DNA of 64,000 nt from SHVZ01 sp044223515 (GTDB lineage Bacteria > Pseudomonadota > Alphaproteobacteria > SHVZ01). Below are positions 9,382 to 19,528 of this stretch, piece by piece (within the stretch, counting starts at the first letter, position 1; each line of letters begins with the position of its first letter). A program made the translations under genes and the position numbers. The notes beneath the pieces were generated by a model. It saw only the letters and a program-made list of their open reading frames with translations, did no database searches and was not told the origin of the DNA. The DNA is taken from the NCBI GenBank assembly GCA_044223515.1, contig JBGALV010000004.1, forward strand, positions 37,925 to 101,924, given 5' to 3'.

Positions 9382-11745
9382 ATGGCTAATCCGGCCGACG
9401 CCGGCCCGGCATCGTCGATCGCAGCGGACCTGTCGAACAGCCGCGCGATTCTGACCGCGCTTGAGAAGAAGGTCCTGTGGCTTTCGGCGTGGACGATTCA
9501 CAACGCCAACCACCTGCGCCCGAGCCGCGATGGGCTCAAAGTCGGCGGCCATCAGGCCTCCTCGGCTTCGGTCGCGACCTTGATGACGGCTCTCTACTTC
9601 GACGTGCTGCGCCCCGAAGACCGGGTCGCCGTGAAGCCGCATGCGAGCCCGGTCTTCCACGCGATCCAGTACATGCTGGGCCGCCAGTCGCTGGATGCGC
9701 TGCAGCGCTTCCGCGGCCTCGGTGGCGCGCAGTCCTATCCGTCCCGCACCAAAGACCACGACGAGGTCGACTTCTCCACCGGTTCGGTCGGACTCGGCGT
9801 CGCGATGACGATGTTCTCCTCGATGGTGCAGGATTACGTGCACCTGAAGAAGCTGGCGCCTCCGGGATTCCGTCCCGGCCGCATGATCGCCGTCATGGGC
9901 GATGCCGAGCTCGACGAAGGCAACGTTTACGAGGCTCTGCTCGAAGGCTGGAAGCACGACGTCCGGAACCTCTGGTGGGTGATCGACTACAACCGCCAGA
10001 GCCTCGACGGCGTCGTCTCCGATCGTCTGTTCCAGAAGATCCGCGGATTCTTCGAGGCGGTCGGCTGGAACATCGTGCTGCTGAAGTACGGCAAGAAGCT
10101 GGAAGCCGTTTTCAAGCGCCCTGGCGGTACCGCGATCCGCGACTGGATCGACAACTGCCCCAACGACCTCTACTCGGCGATGACCTTCAAGGGCTCGTCC
10201 GGGCAGCCGAGCGTCTGGCGCGAGCGCCTCCTAGTCGACCTCAAGGACGTTCCGGGCGTGGCCGAGATCCTTGCCGACCATGACGACCAGCGCCTGCACG
10301 AACTGATGACCAACCTCGCCGGCCACGACATGGATGCGGTGCGTGAGGCCTTCCGCGGGGTCACCGACGACACCCCGCAGTGCTTCATCGCCTACACCAT
10401 CAAGGGTCATGGCACCCCGCTTGCCGGCCACAAGGACAACCATGCCGGCCTGATGACGGTCGAGCAGATGGCCGGCTTCAAGGGCGCGATGGGCATCCCG
10501 GAGGGCAAGGAGTGGGATCCGTTCGCCGGCCTCGCCATCGACGAGGAGACTGCGCGCGAGTTCCTGGGTCAGGTGCCGTTCCGCCAGCACGCCTCGCGCG
10601 TGCGCTCCGCGCCGGCCGTCGCGGTGCCGGAGAAGCTCGACTTCCGCGCCGGCGAGACGATGTCGACGCAGGTCGCCTTCGGCAACATCCTGAACGAGCT
10701 CGGCCGCAACGACACCGAGCTGTCGCGGGCGATCGTCACCACCTCGCCGGACGTCACCGTCTCGACCAATCTCGGCCCCTGGGTCAACCAGCGCGGAATC
10801 TTCGCGCGCACCGTCCGCGATGACGCGTTCCGCGAGGAGAAGGTGGTCTCGGCCCAGAAGTGGCAGATGCATCGCCAGGGTCAGCACATCGAGCTCGGCA
10901 TCGCCGAGAACAACCTGTTCCTGATGCTGGCTTCGATGGGCCTCAGCCACGAGCTGTTCGGCACGCGGCTGATGCCGATCGGCACGCTCTACGATCCCTT
11001 CATCGCCCGCGGCCTCGATGCGATGACCTATGCGCTCTACCAGGGCGCGCGCTTCATCCTGGTCTCGACGCCGTCGGGTATCACGCTCGCTCCGGAAGGC
11101 GGCGCGCACCAGTCCATCACCACGCCGCTGATCGGTCTCGGCCATCCGGGCCTCAGCTACTTCGAAGCGGCCTATGTCGACGAGCTCGAGGCGATCCTCC
11201 GCTGGAGCTTCAACCACCTGCAGGATCCGGACGGGGGATCGGTCTATCTCCGTCTCACCACCCGCCAGCTCAAGCAGATCGCGCGTCCGACGATCGAAAG
11301 CGACGTGATCGAAGGCGCCTATTGGGTGAAGCCACCGGCGCCGGGCGCCGAGCTCGCGATCGTCTATGCCGGCGCGGTTGCGCCCGAAGTGCTGGACGCA
11401 GCCGGGATGCTGGCCGAGGACATGCCGGGCGTCGGCGTGCTCGCGGTGACCTCGCCGTCACGTCTCTACGCGGATTGGCGGAACGCCCAGGTGCTTGGCG
11501 GCCAGTCGCATCTCGCTCGTCTGCTCCAGGGCCTGGCGCCCGACGCGCCGCTGGTCACCGTGATGGACGGCCATCCGGCGACGCTATCCTGGCTCGGTGG
11601 CGACGGACGTGCGGTCTATCCGCTCGGCGTCGATCGCTTCGGCCAGTCGGGCGACATCCCGGACCTGTTCCGTGTGCATCGGATCGATGCCGAGGCGATT
11701 GTCGCCGCCGCTGCCGCCGCGCTGGTCGGCCGTCTGAAAAGGTAG
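9382..11745 (+). CDS. pyruvate dehydrogenase E1-like thiamine-diphosphate enzyme (AceE/transketolase family)
   Basis: The 787-residue protein matches the homodimeric E1 architecture. An N-terminal ThDP-binding domain has HNANHLRPSRDGLKVGGHQA and the ThDP/Mg motif GDAELDEGNVYEALLEGW ending in DYNRQS. A central pyrimidine-binding domain has the activating glutamate in HIELGIAENN, and a C-terminal transketolase-like domain follows. It is about 100 residues shorter than typical AceE and has no lipoyl or E2/E3 partner nearby, so acetyl-CoA formation is an inference from family. Another 2-oxoacid is possible. It directly precedes alanine dehydrogenase (7-base gap), whose product is pyruvate, which supports pyruvate as substrate. 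Confidence 0.8.
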   Translation: MANPADAGPASSIAADLSNSRAILTALEKKVLWLSAWTIHNANHLRPSRDGLKVGGHQASSASVATLMTALYFDVLRPEDRVAVKPHASPVFHAIQYMLGRQSLDALQRFRGLGGAQSYPSRTKDHDEVDFSTGSVGLGVAMTMFSSMVQDYVHLKKLAPPGFRPGRMIAVMGDAELDEGNVYEALLEGWKHDVRNLWWVIDYNRQSLDGVVSDRLFQKIRGFFEAVGWNIVLLKYGKKLEAVFKRPGGTAIRDWIDNCPNDLYSAMTFKGSSGQPSVWRERLLVDLKDVPGVAEILADHDDQRLHELMTNLAGHDMDAVREAFRGVTDDTPQCFIAYTIKGHGTPLAGHKDNHAGLMTVEQMAGFKGAMGIPEGKEWDPFAGLAIDEETAREFLGQVPFRQHASRVRSAPAVAVPEKLDFRAGETMSTQVAFGNILNELGRNDTELSRAIVTTSPDVTVSTNLGPWVNQRGIFARTVRDDAFREEKVVSAQKWQMHRQGQHIELGIAENNLFLMLASMGLSHELFGTRLMPIGTLYDPFIARGLDAMTYALYQGARFILVSTPSGITLAPEGGAHQSITTPLIGLGHPGLSYFEAAYVDELEAILRWSFNHLQDPDGGSVYLRLTTRQLKQIARPTIESDVIEGAYWVKPPAPGAELAIVYAGAVAPEVLDAAGMLAEDMPGVGVLAVTSPSRLYADWRNAQVLGGQSHLARLLQGLAPDAPLVTVMDGHPATLSWLGGDGRAVYPLGVDRFGQSGDIPDLFRVHRIDAEAIVAAAAAALVGRLKR

Positions 11746-11752
11746 GCCCAAG

Positions 11753-12867
<1,115 letters not shown>

Positions 12868-12871
<4 letters not shown>

Positions 12872-13956
12872 AGTCGATCCTGAGCCTCGCGGCTTCGCTG
12901 ATCCTGCTGGCCGCGCCCGCGCTGGCCCAGGAGCAGAAGATCCTCCACGTCTACAACTGGTCGGACTACATCGCGGAGGATGCGCTCGAGGATTTCGAGA
13001 AGCAGACGGGCATCAAGGTCGTCTACGACACCTTCGACTCCAACGAGATGCTCGAGGCCAAGCTGATGGCCGGCAAGAGCGGCTATGACATCGTCGTTCC
13101 GAGCGCCTCGTTCATGCAGCGCCAGATTGGCGCCGGATTGTTCCGCAAGATCGACAAGGCGAGGCTTCCGAACCTCCAGAACCTCGACCCGTCGCTGATG
13201 CGTGTCGTCGCCAACCACGACCCCGGCAACGCCTACGGCGTGCCGTATCTCTGGGGCACCACGGGCATCGGCTACAATATCGAGAAGATCAAGGAGCGGT
13301 TGCCGAACGCGCCGGTCGACTCCTGGCGCCTGATCATGGATCCGGCCGTGGTCTCGAAGTTCAAGGATTGCGGCGTGGCGATGCTGGACTCGCCGTCGGA
13401 CATCATGAAGTCGACGCTGCGCTATCTCGGCCGCGATCCCAACACCACCAAGGCCGACGACGTGAAGGCGGCGGAAGCGCATCTGCTGAAGATCCGCCCT
13501 TCGATCACCTACTTCCACTCGTCCAAGTACATCAACGACCTCGCGGGCGGTGACATCTGCCTGGTGCTGGGGTACTCGGGCGACATCGTCCAGGCCCGCA
13601 ACCGTGCCGCCGACGCAGGGAAGAAGGTCGAGGTCGGCTACGTCATCCCCAAGGAGGGAGCGATGGTGTGGTTCGACATGATGGCGATTCCGGCCGACGC
13701 GCCGCACCCGGGCAACGCGCACGCCTTCATCAACTTCATCCTGACGCCGGAGGTCGCCGGCGCGATCTCGAACACGGTTTCCTATGCCAGCCCGAACGCT
13801 AAGGCGCTCGAATTCGTCGACGACGATCTCAAGAGCGACGCCTCGGTCTACCCGAACGCTCAGGTGAAGCAACGCCTGTTCGCCGACAAGACGCTCTCTC
13901 CCGAGATCGATCGCGCCTTCACCCGGTCGTTCACCCGGGTCAAAGCCGGAAAATAG
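12868..13956 (+). CDS. potF: polyamine ABC transporter periplasmic binding protein (PotF-like)
   Basis: This secreted binding protein of 362 residues begins with a clear signal peptide ending in PALAQ near residue 21. The mature protein starts with the PotD/PotF mark LHVYNWSDYIAEDALEDFEK and contains YGVPYLWGTTGIGYN and the C-terminal GAMVWFDMMAIPADA, all typical of putrescine/spermidine receptors. It delivers polyamine to the PotGHI membrane complex encoded immediately downstream. The start codon overlaps the stop of ald, and the spacing to the GTG of the ATPase gene is one base. Putrescine versus spermidine specificity cannot be read reliably. Confidence 0.9.
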
Positions 13957-13957
13957 A

Positions 13958-15031
13958 GTGAAGCAGGGGGCGCTGTCGGTCGAAGGTCTGACAAAGCGCT
14001 TCGGAGCGACGACCGTCCTCGACGGGTTGAGCCTCACGATCCCGGCCGGCGGCTTCATGGCGCTGCTCGGGGCGTCGGGTTCGGGCAAGACCACGCTGCT
14101 GCGACTGATCGCCGGCTTCGAGGGACCGGATCAGGGCTGCATCCTGCTCGACGGCACCGACCTCGCCGGTGTCCCGGCTTATGCACGGCCGGTCAATCTG
14201 GTGTTCCAGTCCTACGCGTTGTTCCCGCATATGACCGTCGTCGACAACATCGCCTTCGGCCTTCGCCGCGAAGGGGTCGGCGGCGATGAGCTTGGCCGGC
14301 GCGTGCGCGAGGCGATGGCGCTCGTGCGTCTAGAAGGCCTCGGCGAACGCAAGCCGCGAGAGATTTCCGGCGGCCAGGCGCAGCGCGTTGCGCTTGCCCG
14401 CGCGCTCGCCAAGCGGCCGAAACTGCTGCTGCTCGACGAGCCGATGGCCGCGCTCGATCGCGGCTTGCGCGAGCATACCCGGAGCGAGCTCAAGCGCCTG
14501 CATCGCGAACTCGGCACGACCTTCGTGCTGGTGACCCACGACCAGGAAGAGGCGCTGGCGCTGGCCGACCGGGTCGCGTTGCTCGATCGTGGCCACCTCG
14601 TCCAGGAAGGCACGCCGGAGGATCTCTATGAGCGGCCCGCATCTCTTGCGGTCGCCCGTTTCGTCGGTCGCCTCAACCTGATGGAAGGCCGTGTGACGGA
14701 CGTCGGCGACGCGCTGACCATCGACATCCCCGGCCTCGGTACCGTGCGAGCGCGGCCGGCCGGCACCTATCCGCCGGTCGGGACGGCGGTCGCGGTCGGG
14801 CTTCGTCCCGAGCGCGTCGACTTCGGCGCCGGCGACAACGCGCGGACAGCGACGGTGAGCGAGGTCTCGTATCTCGGCGAGCAGTCGGTCTATCGTCTCT
14901 TGCTCGCCGACGGCATCGAGATCCGCGCGAGCCGGCTCAATCGCGATGGTCCGGCGGCTCGCGTCGGCGAACGCGTCACCGTCAGCTGGCCCGCAGCCGC
15001 AGCGCTGGTTTTTCCTGCAGAGGCCGCCTGA
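13958..15031 (+). CDS. potG: polyamine ABC transporter ATP-binding protein (PotG/PotA-like)
   Basis: The 357-residue ATPase starts with GTG, one base after the potF stop. Walker A is GASGSGKTT, the Q-loop region reads VNLVFQSYALFPHMTV, the signature is ISGGQAQRVALARAL, Walker B LLLLDEPMAALD, and the H-loop VTHDQEEAL. The C-terminal 110 residues form the TOBE regulatory region usual in the PotA/MalK subclass, which explains the length. It energises import through the two permeases that follow, and its stop overlaps the potH start by 1 base. Confidence 0.92.
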   Translation: MKQGALSVEGLTKRFGATTVLDGLSLTIPAGGFMALLGASGSGKTTLLRLIAGFEGPDQGCILLDGTDLAGVPAYARPVNLVFQSYALFPHMTVVDNIAFGLRREGVGGDELGRRVREAMALVRLEGLGERKPREISGGQAQRVALARALAKRPKLLLLDEPMAALDRGLREHTRSELKRLHRELGTTFVLVTHDQEEALALADRVALLDRGHLVQEGTPEDLYERPASLAVARFVGRLNLMEGRVTDVGDALTIDIPGLGTVRARPAGTYPPVGTAVAVGLRPERVDFGAGDNARTATVSEVSYLGEQSVYRLLLADGIEIRASRLNRDGPAARVGERVTVSWPAAAALVFPAEAA

Positions 15032-15891
15032 TGCGTCGCGCATTGATCGGCCTCCCGGCGGCGTGGCTCGCGCTGTTCTTCGGGCTGCCGTTCTTGTTGA
15101 TCCTCAAGGTCTCGCTGTCGCAGGCGGTGATCGGGCAGCCGCCTTTCACCCCGCTGTTCGCCGAGGGCGGCTTCCAGGGCAGCCTCGCAAATTTCGCGCT
15201 GCTGCTCGATGACGAGCTCTATTTCGATGCCATCCTCGCTTCGCTCGGGCTTGCGGTGAGCGCGACCATGGCGTGCCTCCTGATCGGCTATCCGATGGCC
15301 TGGGGGATCGCCGGATCGCCGATGCGCTGGCGGGCACCGCTGCTAGCGCTGGTCGCGCTGCCCTTCGTCACCTCGTTCCTGGTCCGCGTCTACGCCTGGA
15401 TCGGGCTGCTCCGGCCCACGGGATTCCTCAGCGAAGCCCTGCAGGCATTGGGGATCATCGACGGGCCGCTGGCGCTGGTGCCGAGCACCTTTGCGGTCGC
15501 GATCGGCATGACCTACACCTACCTCCCGTTCATGGTCCTGCCGATCTACGCGAGCCTCGAGAAGATCGATCCGACGCTGTCCGCTGCCGCCGCGGATCTC
15601 GGCGCGAAGCCGGCGCGGATTTTCTGGACCGTGACCCTGCCCCTGTCGCTGCCCGGCGTGCTTGCCGGCTCCCTGTTCGTCTTCGTGCCATCGGTCGGCG
15701 AATTCGTCGTGCCGGAGCTGCTGGGTGGCCCCGGCACGCCGATGATCGGCAAGGTGATCTGGCAGGAATTCTTCAACAACCGCGACTGGCCGCTTGCCTC
15801 GTCGCTCGCGGTTGTGCTGCTTGTCTTGCTCCTGGCCCCGATCGCGCTCGCACAGAAATCCGATGCGCCGACCGCCCGAGGCCTCGGATGA
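15031..15891 (+). CDS. potH: polyamine ABC transporter permease (PotH-like)
   Basis: The 286-residue inner-membrane subunit has about six hydrophobic segments, with the EAA coupling loop around AAADLGAKPARIFWTVTLPL, where the ATPase docks. The first helix begins within GLPAAWLALFFGLPFLLILK. In PotFGHI systems PotH and PotI form the heteromeric channel, and the gene order potF-potG-potH-potI here is canonical. The stop codon overlaps the potI start by 4 bases. Confidence 0.92.
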   Translation: MRRALIGLPAAWLALFFGLPFLLILKVSLSQAVIGQPPFTPLFAEGGFQGSLANFALLLDDELYFDAILASLGLAVSATMACLLIGYPMAWGIAGSPMRWRAPLLALVALPFVTSFLVRVYAWIGLLRPTGFLSEALQALGIIDGPLALVPSTFAVAIGMTYTYLPFMVLPIYASLEKIDPTLSAAAADLGAKPARIFWTVTLPLSLPGVLAGSLFVFVPSVGEFVVPELLGGPGTPMIGKVIWQEFFNNRDWPLASSLAVVLLVLLLAPIALAQKSDAPTARGLG

Positions 15892-16685
15892 ACGGCCCAA
15901 GCTTACGCCTGCTCGCGCTCGGCCTCGGCTTCGCCTTTCTCTACGGGCCGATCCTCTGGATCGTCGTCTTCTCGTTCAACGAGGGCCGGCTGGTGACCTT
16001 GTGGTCTGGCTTCTCGACACGCTGGTATATCGAGCTCTGGAAGAACCAGCGGCTGGTCGATGCGGCAGGTCTAAGCCTCGTGATCGCAGTCGCGTCCGCG
16101 ACGCTCGCCACGGTGCTGGGGACCCTTGCCGGCTTCGCCCTCGCGCGCCTCGGGCGCTTCCGCGGCCGTAGCCTGATCGCCGGCGCGCTAGGCGCGGTGC
16201 TGACCCTGCCTGAGGTGATCCTCGGCCTTGCCCTGTTGCTCGCCTTCGTTTCGCTCGACTCCTGGCTCGGCTGGCCTGGTCGCGGAGCCGGCACCATCAT
16301 CGCGGCGCATGCGACTCTCGGCATGGCCTACGTCGCTTTGGTCGTCCGCGCGCGACTCGCCGACTTCGACCGCTCGCTCGAGGAGGTGGCGCTCGATCTC
16401 GGCGCCACGCCGACGCAGGTCTTCCTCCGCGTGACGCTTCCGCTGATCCTGCCGGCGCTTGGCGGCGGCTGGCTGATCGCCTTCATGTTGTCGCTCGACG
16501 ACGTGGTGCTGGCGAGCTTCGTCGCCGGCCCCGGCGCGACCACCTTGCCGATGGTCGTCTTCTCCAGCGTCCGCCTCGGCCTCAATCCGCAGATCAACGC
16601 GCTTGCGACGATCATGGTCGGCGCCGGCGCGCTGGCCGTGCTGGCCGGCATCTGGCTGCTCGGCCACAGGGAGCGCGCCAGATGA
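15888..16685 (+). CDS. potI: polyamine ABC transporter permease (PotI-like)
   Basis: I place the start at the ATG overlapping the potH stop (ATGA), which gives 265 residues beginning MNGPSLRLLALGLGF and a first helix ending in FLYGPILWIVVFSFNEGRL. The open frame extends further upstream, but only antisense of potH would be added. The EAA loop is EEVALDLGATPTQVFLRVTL. Together with PotH it forms the transmembrane pathway. The stop overlaps the following hydrolase gene by 4 bases, so the catabolic genes downstream are likely co-translated with the transporter. Confidence 0.92.
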   Translation: MNGPSLRLLALGLGFAFLYGPILWIVVFSFNEGRLVTLWSGFSTRWYIELWKNQRLVDAAGLSLVIAVASATLATVLGTLAGFALARLGRFRGRSLIAGALGAVLTLPEVILGLALLLAFVSLDSWLGWPGRGAGTIIAAHATLGMAYVALVVRARLADFDRSLEEVALDLGATPTQVFLRVTLPLILPALGGGWLIAFMLSLDDVVLASFVAGPGATTLPMVVFSSVRLGLNPQINALATIMVGAGALAVLAGIWLLGHRERAR

Positions 16686-17644
16686 ACGTGCCGACCATAG
16701 AGGGGCAGGGTGGGGTCGTCCGCTGGCTCGAGGCCGATGACGGCGCGAAGCTCCGCACCGCATCCTTTCCGGCGACCGCCCCCGGTGATCGGCGGCTGCT
16801 GTTCCTGACTGGCTTCAGCGAGTTCATCGAGAAGCACCTGGAGACGATTGCCGACTTCCAGCAGCGCGGCTTCTCGGTCTGGACGCTCGACTGGCGGGGG
16901 CAGGGGCTCTCGGACCGCTCGCTCCCGAATCGTGACAAGGGGCACATCGACGATTTCGACCGCTTCCTCGCCGACATAGATCTCTTCCTGGCCGAGTGCG
17001 TGCCGCATGGTCCGCTGACGCTGGTAGGTCATTCGATGGGAGGCCATCTGGCGCTCCGGATCGCCCATGACCGTCCGGGCAGGATCGCCCGTGCCGTCCT
17101 GATCGCTCCCATGATCGACGTGGTGCTGCCGCCGGGCACGCACGCGCTCGCCCACTTCGCCGCGATCGGACTGTCCTGGGTCGGCTTCGAGGACCACTAC
17201 CTTCCGGGAGGCCAGGACTACGGGCCTTGGCGCGAGATGTTCGAGGGCAACATCCTAACCTCCGACCGTCGGCGCTTCATGCGGGCCGCCGAGCAGGTCG
17301 GCGCCAATCGCGAGCTCGGGATCGGCGCTCCGACGTTCGGCTGGCTCACTGCGGCTTTCCGGTCGATCGGCGAGATCCGCACCTACGGTTATGTCGAGGG
17401 CGTCTACGCGCCGACCTTGATCGTCGGTGCCGGGCTGGATGCGCTGGTCGACACCGAGGCGGCCCGGTCCCTGGCCCGACGCCTGCCTCATGGCCGTTTC
17501 GTCGTAATCGAGGAGGCGCTGCACGAGATCCTCCAGGAGCGCGACGATCTCAGGAACCGGTTCTGGCGTGCGTTCGACGCCTTCGTGGAAGAGACTGATC
17601 AGGATGAAAGGGAGGGGAGCGATGGCAGATCGCCTCAAGGATAA
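16682..17644 (+). CDS. alpha/beta hydrolase, lysophospholipase-like (S33/PldB type)
   Basis: The 320-residue protein has a strand-turn pattern of the alpha/beta hydrolase fold: VWTLDWRGQGLSDR before the nucleophile elbow TLVGHSMGGHLALR (Ser118), a late acidic residue around VGAGLDALVD and a histidine in EEALHEIL. It has no signal peptide, so it acts in the cytoplasm. The closest-looking group is the PldB-like serine hydrolases annotated as lysophospholipases, but the substrate is unknown. It overlaps potI upstream by 4 bases and the SDR gene downstream by 23 bases. Confidence 0.8.
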   Translation: MNVPTIEGQGGVVRWLEADDGAKLRTASFPATAPGDRRLLFLTGFSEFIEKHLETIADFQQRGFSVWTLDWRGQGLSDRSLPNRDKGHIDDFDRFLADIDLFLAECVPHGPLTLVGHSMGGHLALRIAHDRPGRIARAVLIAPMIDVVLPPGTHALAHFAAIGLSWVGFEDHYLPGGQDYGPWREMFEGNILTSDRRRFMRAAEQVGANRELGIGAPTFGWLTAAFRSIGEIRTYGYVEGVYAPTLIVGAGLDALVDTEAARSLARRLPHGRFVVIEEALHEILQERDDLRNRFWRAFDAFVEETDQDEREGSDGRSPQG

Positions 17645-18425
17645 GGTCGCCGTCGTCGTCGGTGCAGGTTCGATCGGACCCGGATGGGGCAACGGCAAGG
17701 CGGTCGCGGTGCTGTTCGCGCGCGAGGGGGCCAAGGTCGTCTGCATCGACGTCAACCGCGATGCCGCCGAAGAGACCGCAAGCATCATCCGCGCCGAAGG
17801 CGGCGAGGCCCTGACGGTCAAGGCCGACGTCTCGAAGGCCTCCGAGGTCGACGCGGCGATCAAGGCCGCGACGGACAAGTTCGGCCGCATCGACATCCTT
17901 CACAACAATGTCGGCATCGCCCGCCTCACGCCGATCGAGGAGATCACCGAGGAGGAGTGGGACAAGGTCTTCGACATCAACCTGAAGAGCCTGATGCTGA
18001 CCTGCCGGCGCGTGCTGCCGATCATGGTGAAGCAAGGCAAGGGCGCGATCGTCAACATCGCCTCGATCGCCGGCATGCGCGACTCCGGCGTGCCCTACAT
18101 CACCTATTCGACGACCAAGGGCGCGATCTTCGCCTTCACCCGGACGATCGCGCTGCAATACGCGAAGAAGGGCATCCGCGCGAACTGCGTGCTTCCGGGC
18201 CTGATGAACACGCCCCTGATCCATGCCGGTCTGCAGTCGGCGTATTCGAGCGCCAACGACTCCGCCGAGATGGTGAAGCGGCGCGACGCGCAATGCCCGA
18301 TGGGGCATATGGGCGATGCCTGGGACGTTGCCTACGCGGCGCTGTTCCTTGCCTCCGACGAGGCCAAGTACGTGACCGCGGTAGAACTGGTAGTCGACGG
18401 CGGCATCACCGCGAAGTTCAACTGA
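17622..18425 (+). CDS. short-chain dehydrogenase/reductase (SDR)
   Basis: The enzyme is chosen to begin at MADRLKDKVAVVVG (267 residues) because a strong GGAGGGG ribosome-binding site precedes this ATG; an upstream in-frame ATG would add 18 residues. The nucleotide-binding loop is GAGSIGPGWGNG, a stretched variant of the usual TGxxxGIG. The active site is complete, with NNVG, Ser in IASIAG and YSTTK (Tyr and Lys). It is an NAD(P)-dependent oxidoreductase of the classical SDR type. The substrate is unknown. The gene starts inside the 3' end of the hydrolase gene. Confidence 0.9.
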   Translation: MADRLKDKVAVVVGAGSIGPGWGNGKAVAVLFAREGAKVVCIDVNRDAAEETASIIRAEGGEALTVKADVSKASEVDAAIKAATDKFGRIDILHNNVGIARLTPIEEITEEEWDKVFDINLKSLMLTCRRVLPIMVKQGKGAIVNIASIAGMRDSGVPYITYSTTKGAIFAFTRTIALQYAKKGIRANCVLPGLMNTPLIHAGLQSAYSSANDSAEMVKRRDAQCPMGHMGDAWDVAYAALFLASDEAKYVTAVELVVDGGITAKFN

Positions 18426-18436
18426 GGGTCGTCGTC

Positions 18437-19522
18437 GTGATCGGGCGCCTGGCCGCGCTGCTCGTCATCGCGACTACGAGCGTCGCGAACGCGCAGTATG
18501 ACGGTCCCGTCCATTCTTCGGAGCAGATCGAGCGATTCAGCAAGTATCGCGGGCCAGGGCGCAGCGCCCTGGAAGGCTGGCGCGACCTGTTCCTCGGGCA
18601 GCGGCTCAACCGGGCGATGGCGGTCAATGCCAAAGGCGCCTGGGGAGCCAGCTACGGCGCCGCGAGCGAGGAGGCCGCGATCGAGTCGGCGATGCGGAGC
18701 TGTGCCGAGCAGGTTAAGCGGTCGAACGGCACCGACGAGTGCCGCCTCTATGCGGTCAACACACGCATCGTCTATCCCGGTTTCGAGTTCGGACTACCCT
18801 ATCACGAGCACGGCGTCGGTGATTTCACCTCGCGCGAAGGCTACTTCGTCTACGGGCCGCGGAGGGCGAAGGGCATCATCGTCTGGCAGCATGGATATTC
18901 CGGGCGCTGCAACGACCAACGGATGAATGCGGCCTGGGCGGTGGTGACGCGCTTCAATCTCGTCGGCTGGGACGTGCTTCGTTTCGACCGCGACCCTTGC
19001 CTCGATGGCAATATCGACTGGGCGCTCTCCCGCCTGACCGAGTCCGTGCCGAAGCTGCGCGACGCCGGGTACAAGAAGATCGTGTTGGCCGGCCAGTCGC
19101 GCGGCGCCTGGCAGTCGATCGAGTTCCTGGCGAAGGGGGAGGTGCCGGTCGACGGTGTTCTGGCGATCTCGGCGGCGCGCCATGGCGAGAACACCAGCCG
19201 TGCGACCCTGGTCGCGCCCGACGATTGGCGGCGGATGATCGGCGCGATCAAGCCTGGCCCCGTCGTATTCGCCTCGGTGTTCTTCGGCTGGGATGGCTTC
19301 GTGCCGGAGGCCGAGCAGCAGAGCGCCGAGGCACGCAAGGAACTGGCGGCGAAAGGCATCCGCAACGTCGTCATCTACGAGGACGGCGAGGACGTCGTGC
19401 CTCTTCGGGCCGGTAAGCGGAACGGGCATGGCGGCGCCGGCAGTGCCGTCTTCACCAAGCGCTACAGCGATTGCCTGATCCGCTTCATCGAGGCAGGCAC
19501 GAAGGAAGGCGCCTGCCGATAG
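18437..19522 (+). CDS. secreted alpha/beta hydrolase-like protein with N-terminal DUF4189-like segment
   Basis: Start is taken as the GTG at 18437, 11 bases after the SDR stop, because it gives an 18-residue signal peptide ending in VANAQ. The next 90 residues contain AMAVNAKGAWGASYGAASEE and a cysteine pair spaced like the DUF4189 repeat. The rest (about residues 135-361) looks like an alpha/beta hydrolase with a nucleophile elbow LAGQSRGAW and a late GHGG histidine. The fold assignment is by motif only. It probably acts in the periplasm. The total of 361 residues is about right for one fused protein, and the function is unknown. Confidence 0.65.
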   Translation: MIGRLAALLVIATTSVANAQYDGPVHSSEQIERFSKYRGPGRSALEGWRDLFLGQRLNRAMAVNAKGAWGASYGAASEEAAIESAMRSCAEQVKRSNGTDECRLYAVNTRIVYPGFEFGLPYHEHGVGDFTSREGYFVYGPRRAKGIIVWQHGYSGRCNDQRMNAAWAVVTRFNLVGWDVLRFDRDPCLDGNIDWALSRLTESVPKLRDAGYKKIVLAGQSRGAWQSIEFLAKGEVPVDGVLAISAARHGENTSRATLVAPDDWRRMIGAIKPGPVVFASVFFGWDGFVPEAEQQSAEARKELAAKGIRNVVIYEDGEDVVPLRAGKRNGHGGAGSAVFTKRYSDCLIRFIEAGTKEGACR

Positions 19523-19528
19523 GCGAGT

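Noticed and set aside
17684..18436. Upstream extension of the secreted hydrolase-like gene through the SDR gene
   Set aside because: The frame is open, but it lies inside a certain SDR gene in another frame; the GTG at 18437 with a signal peptide is the better start.
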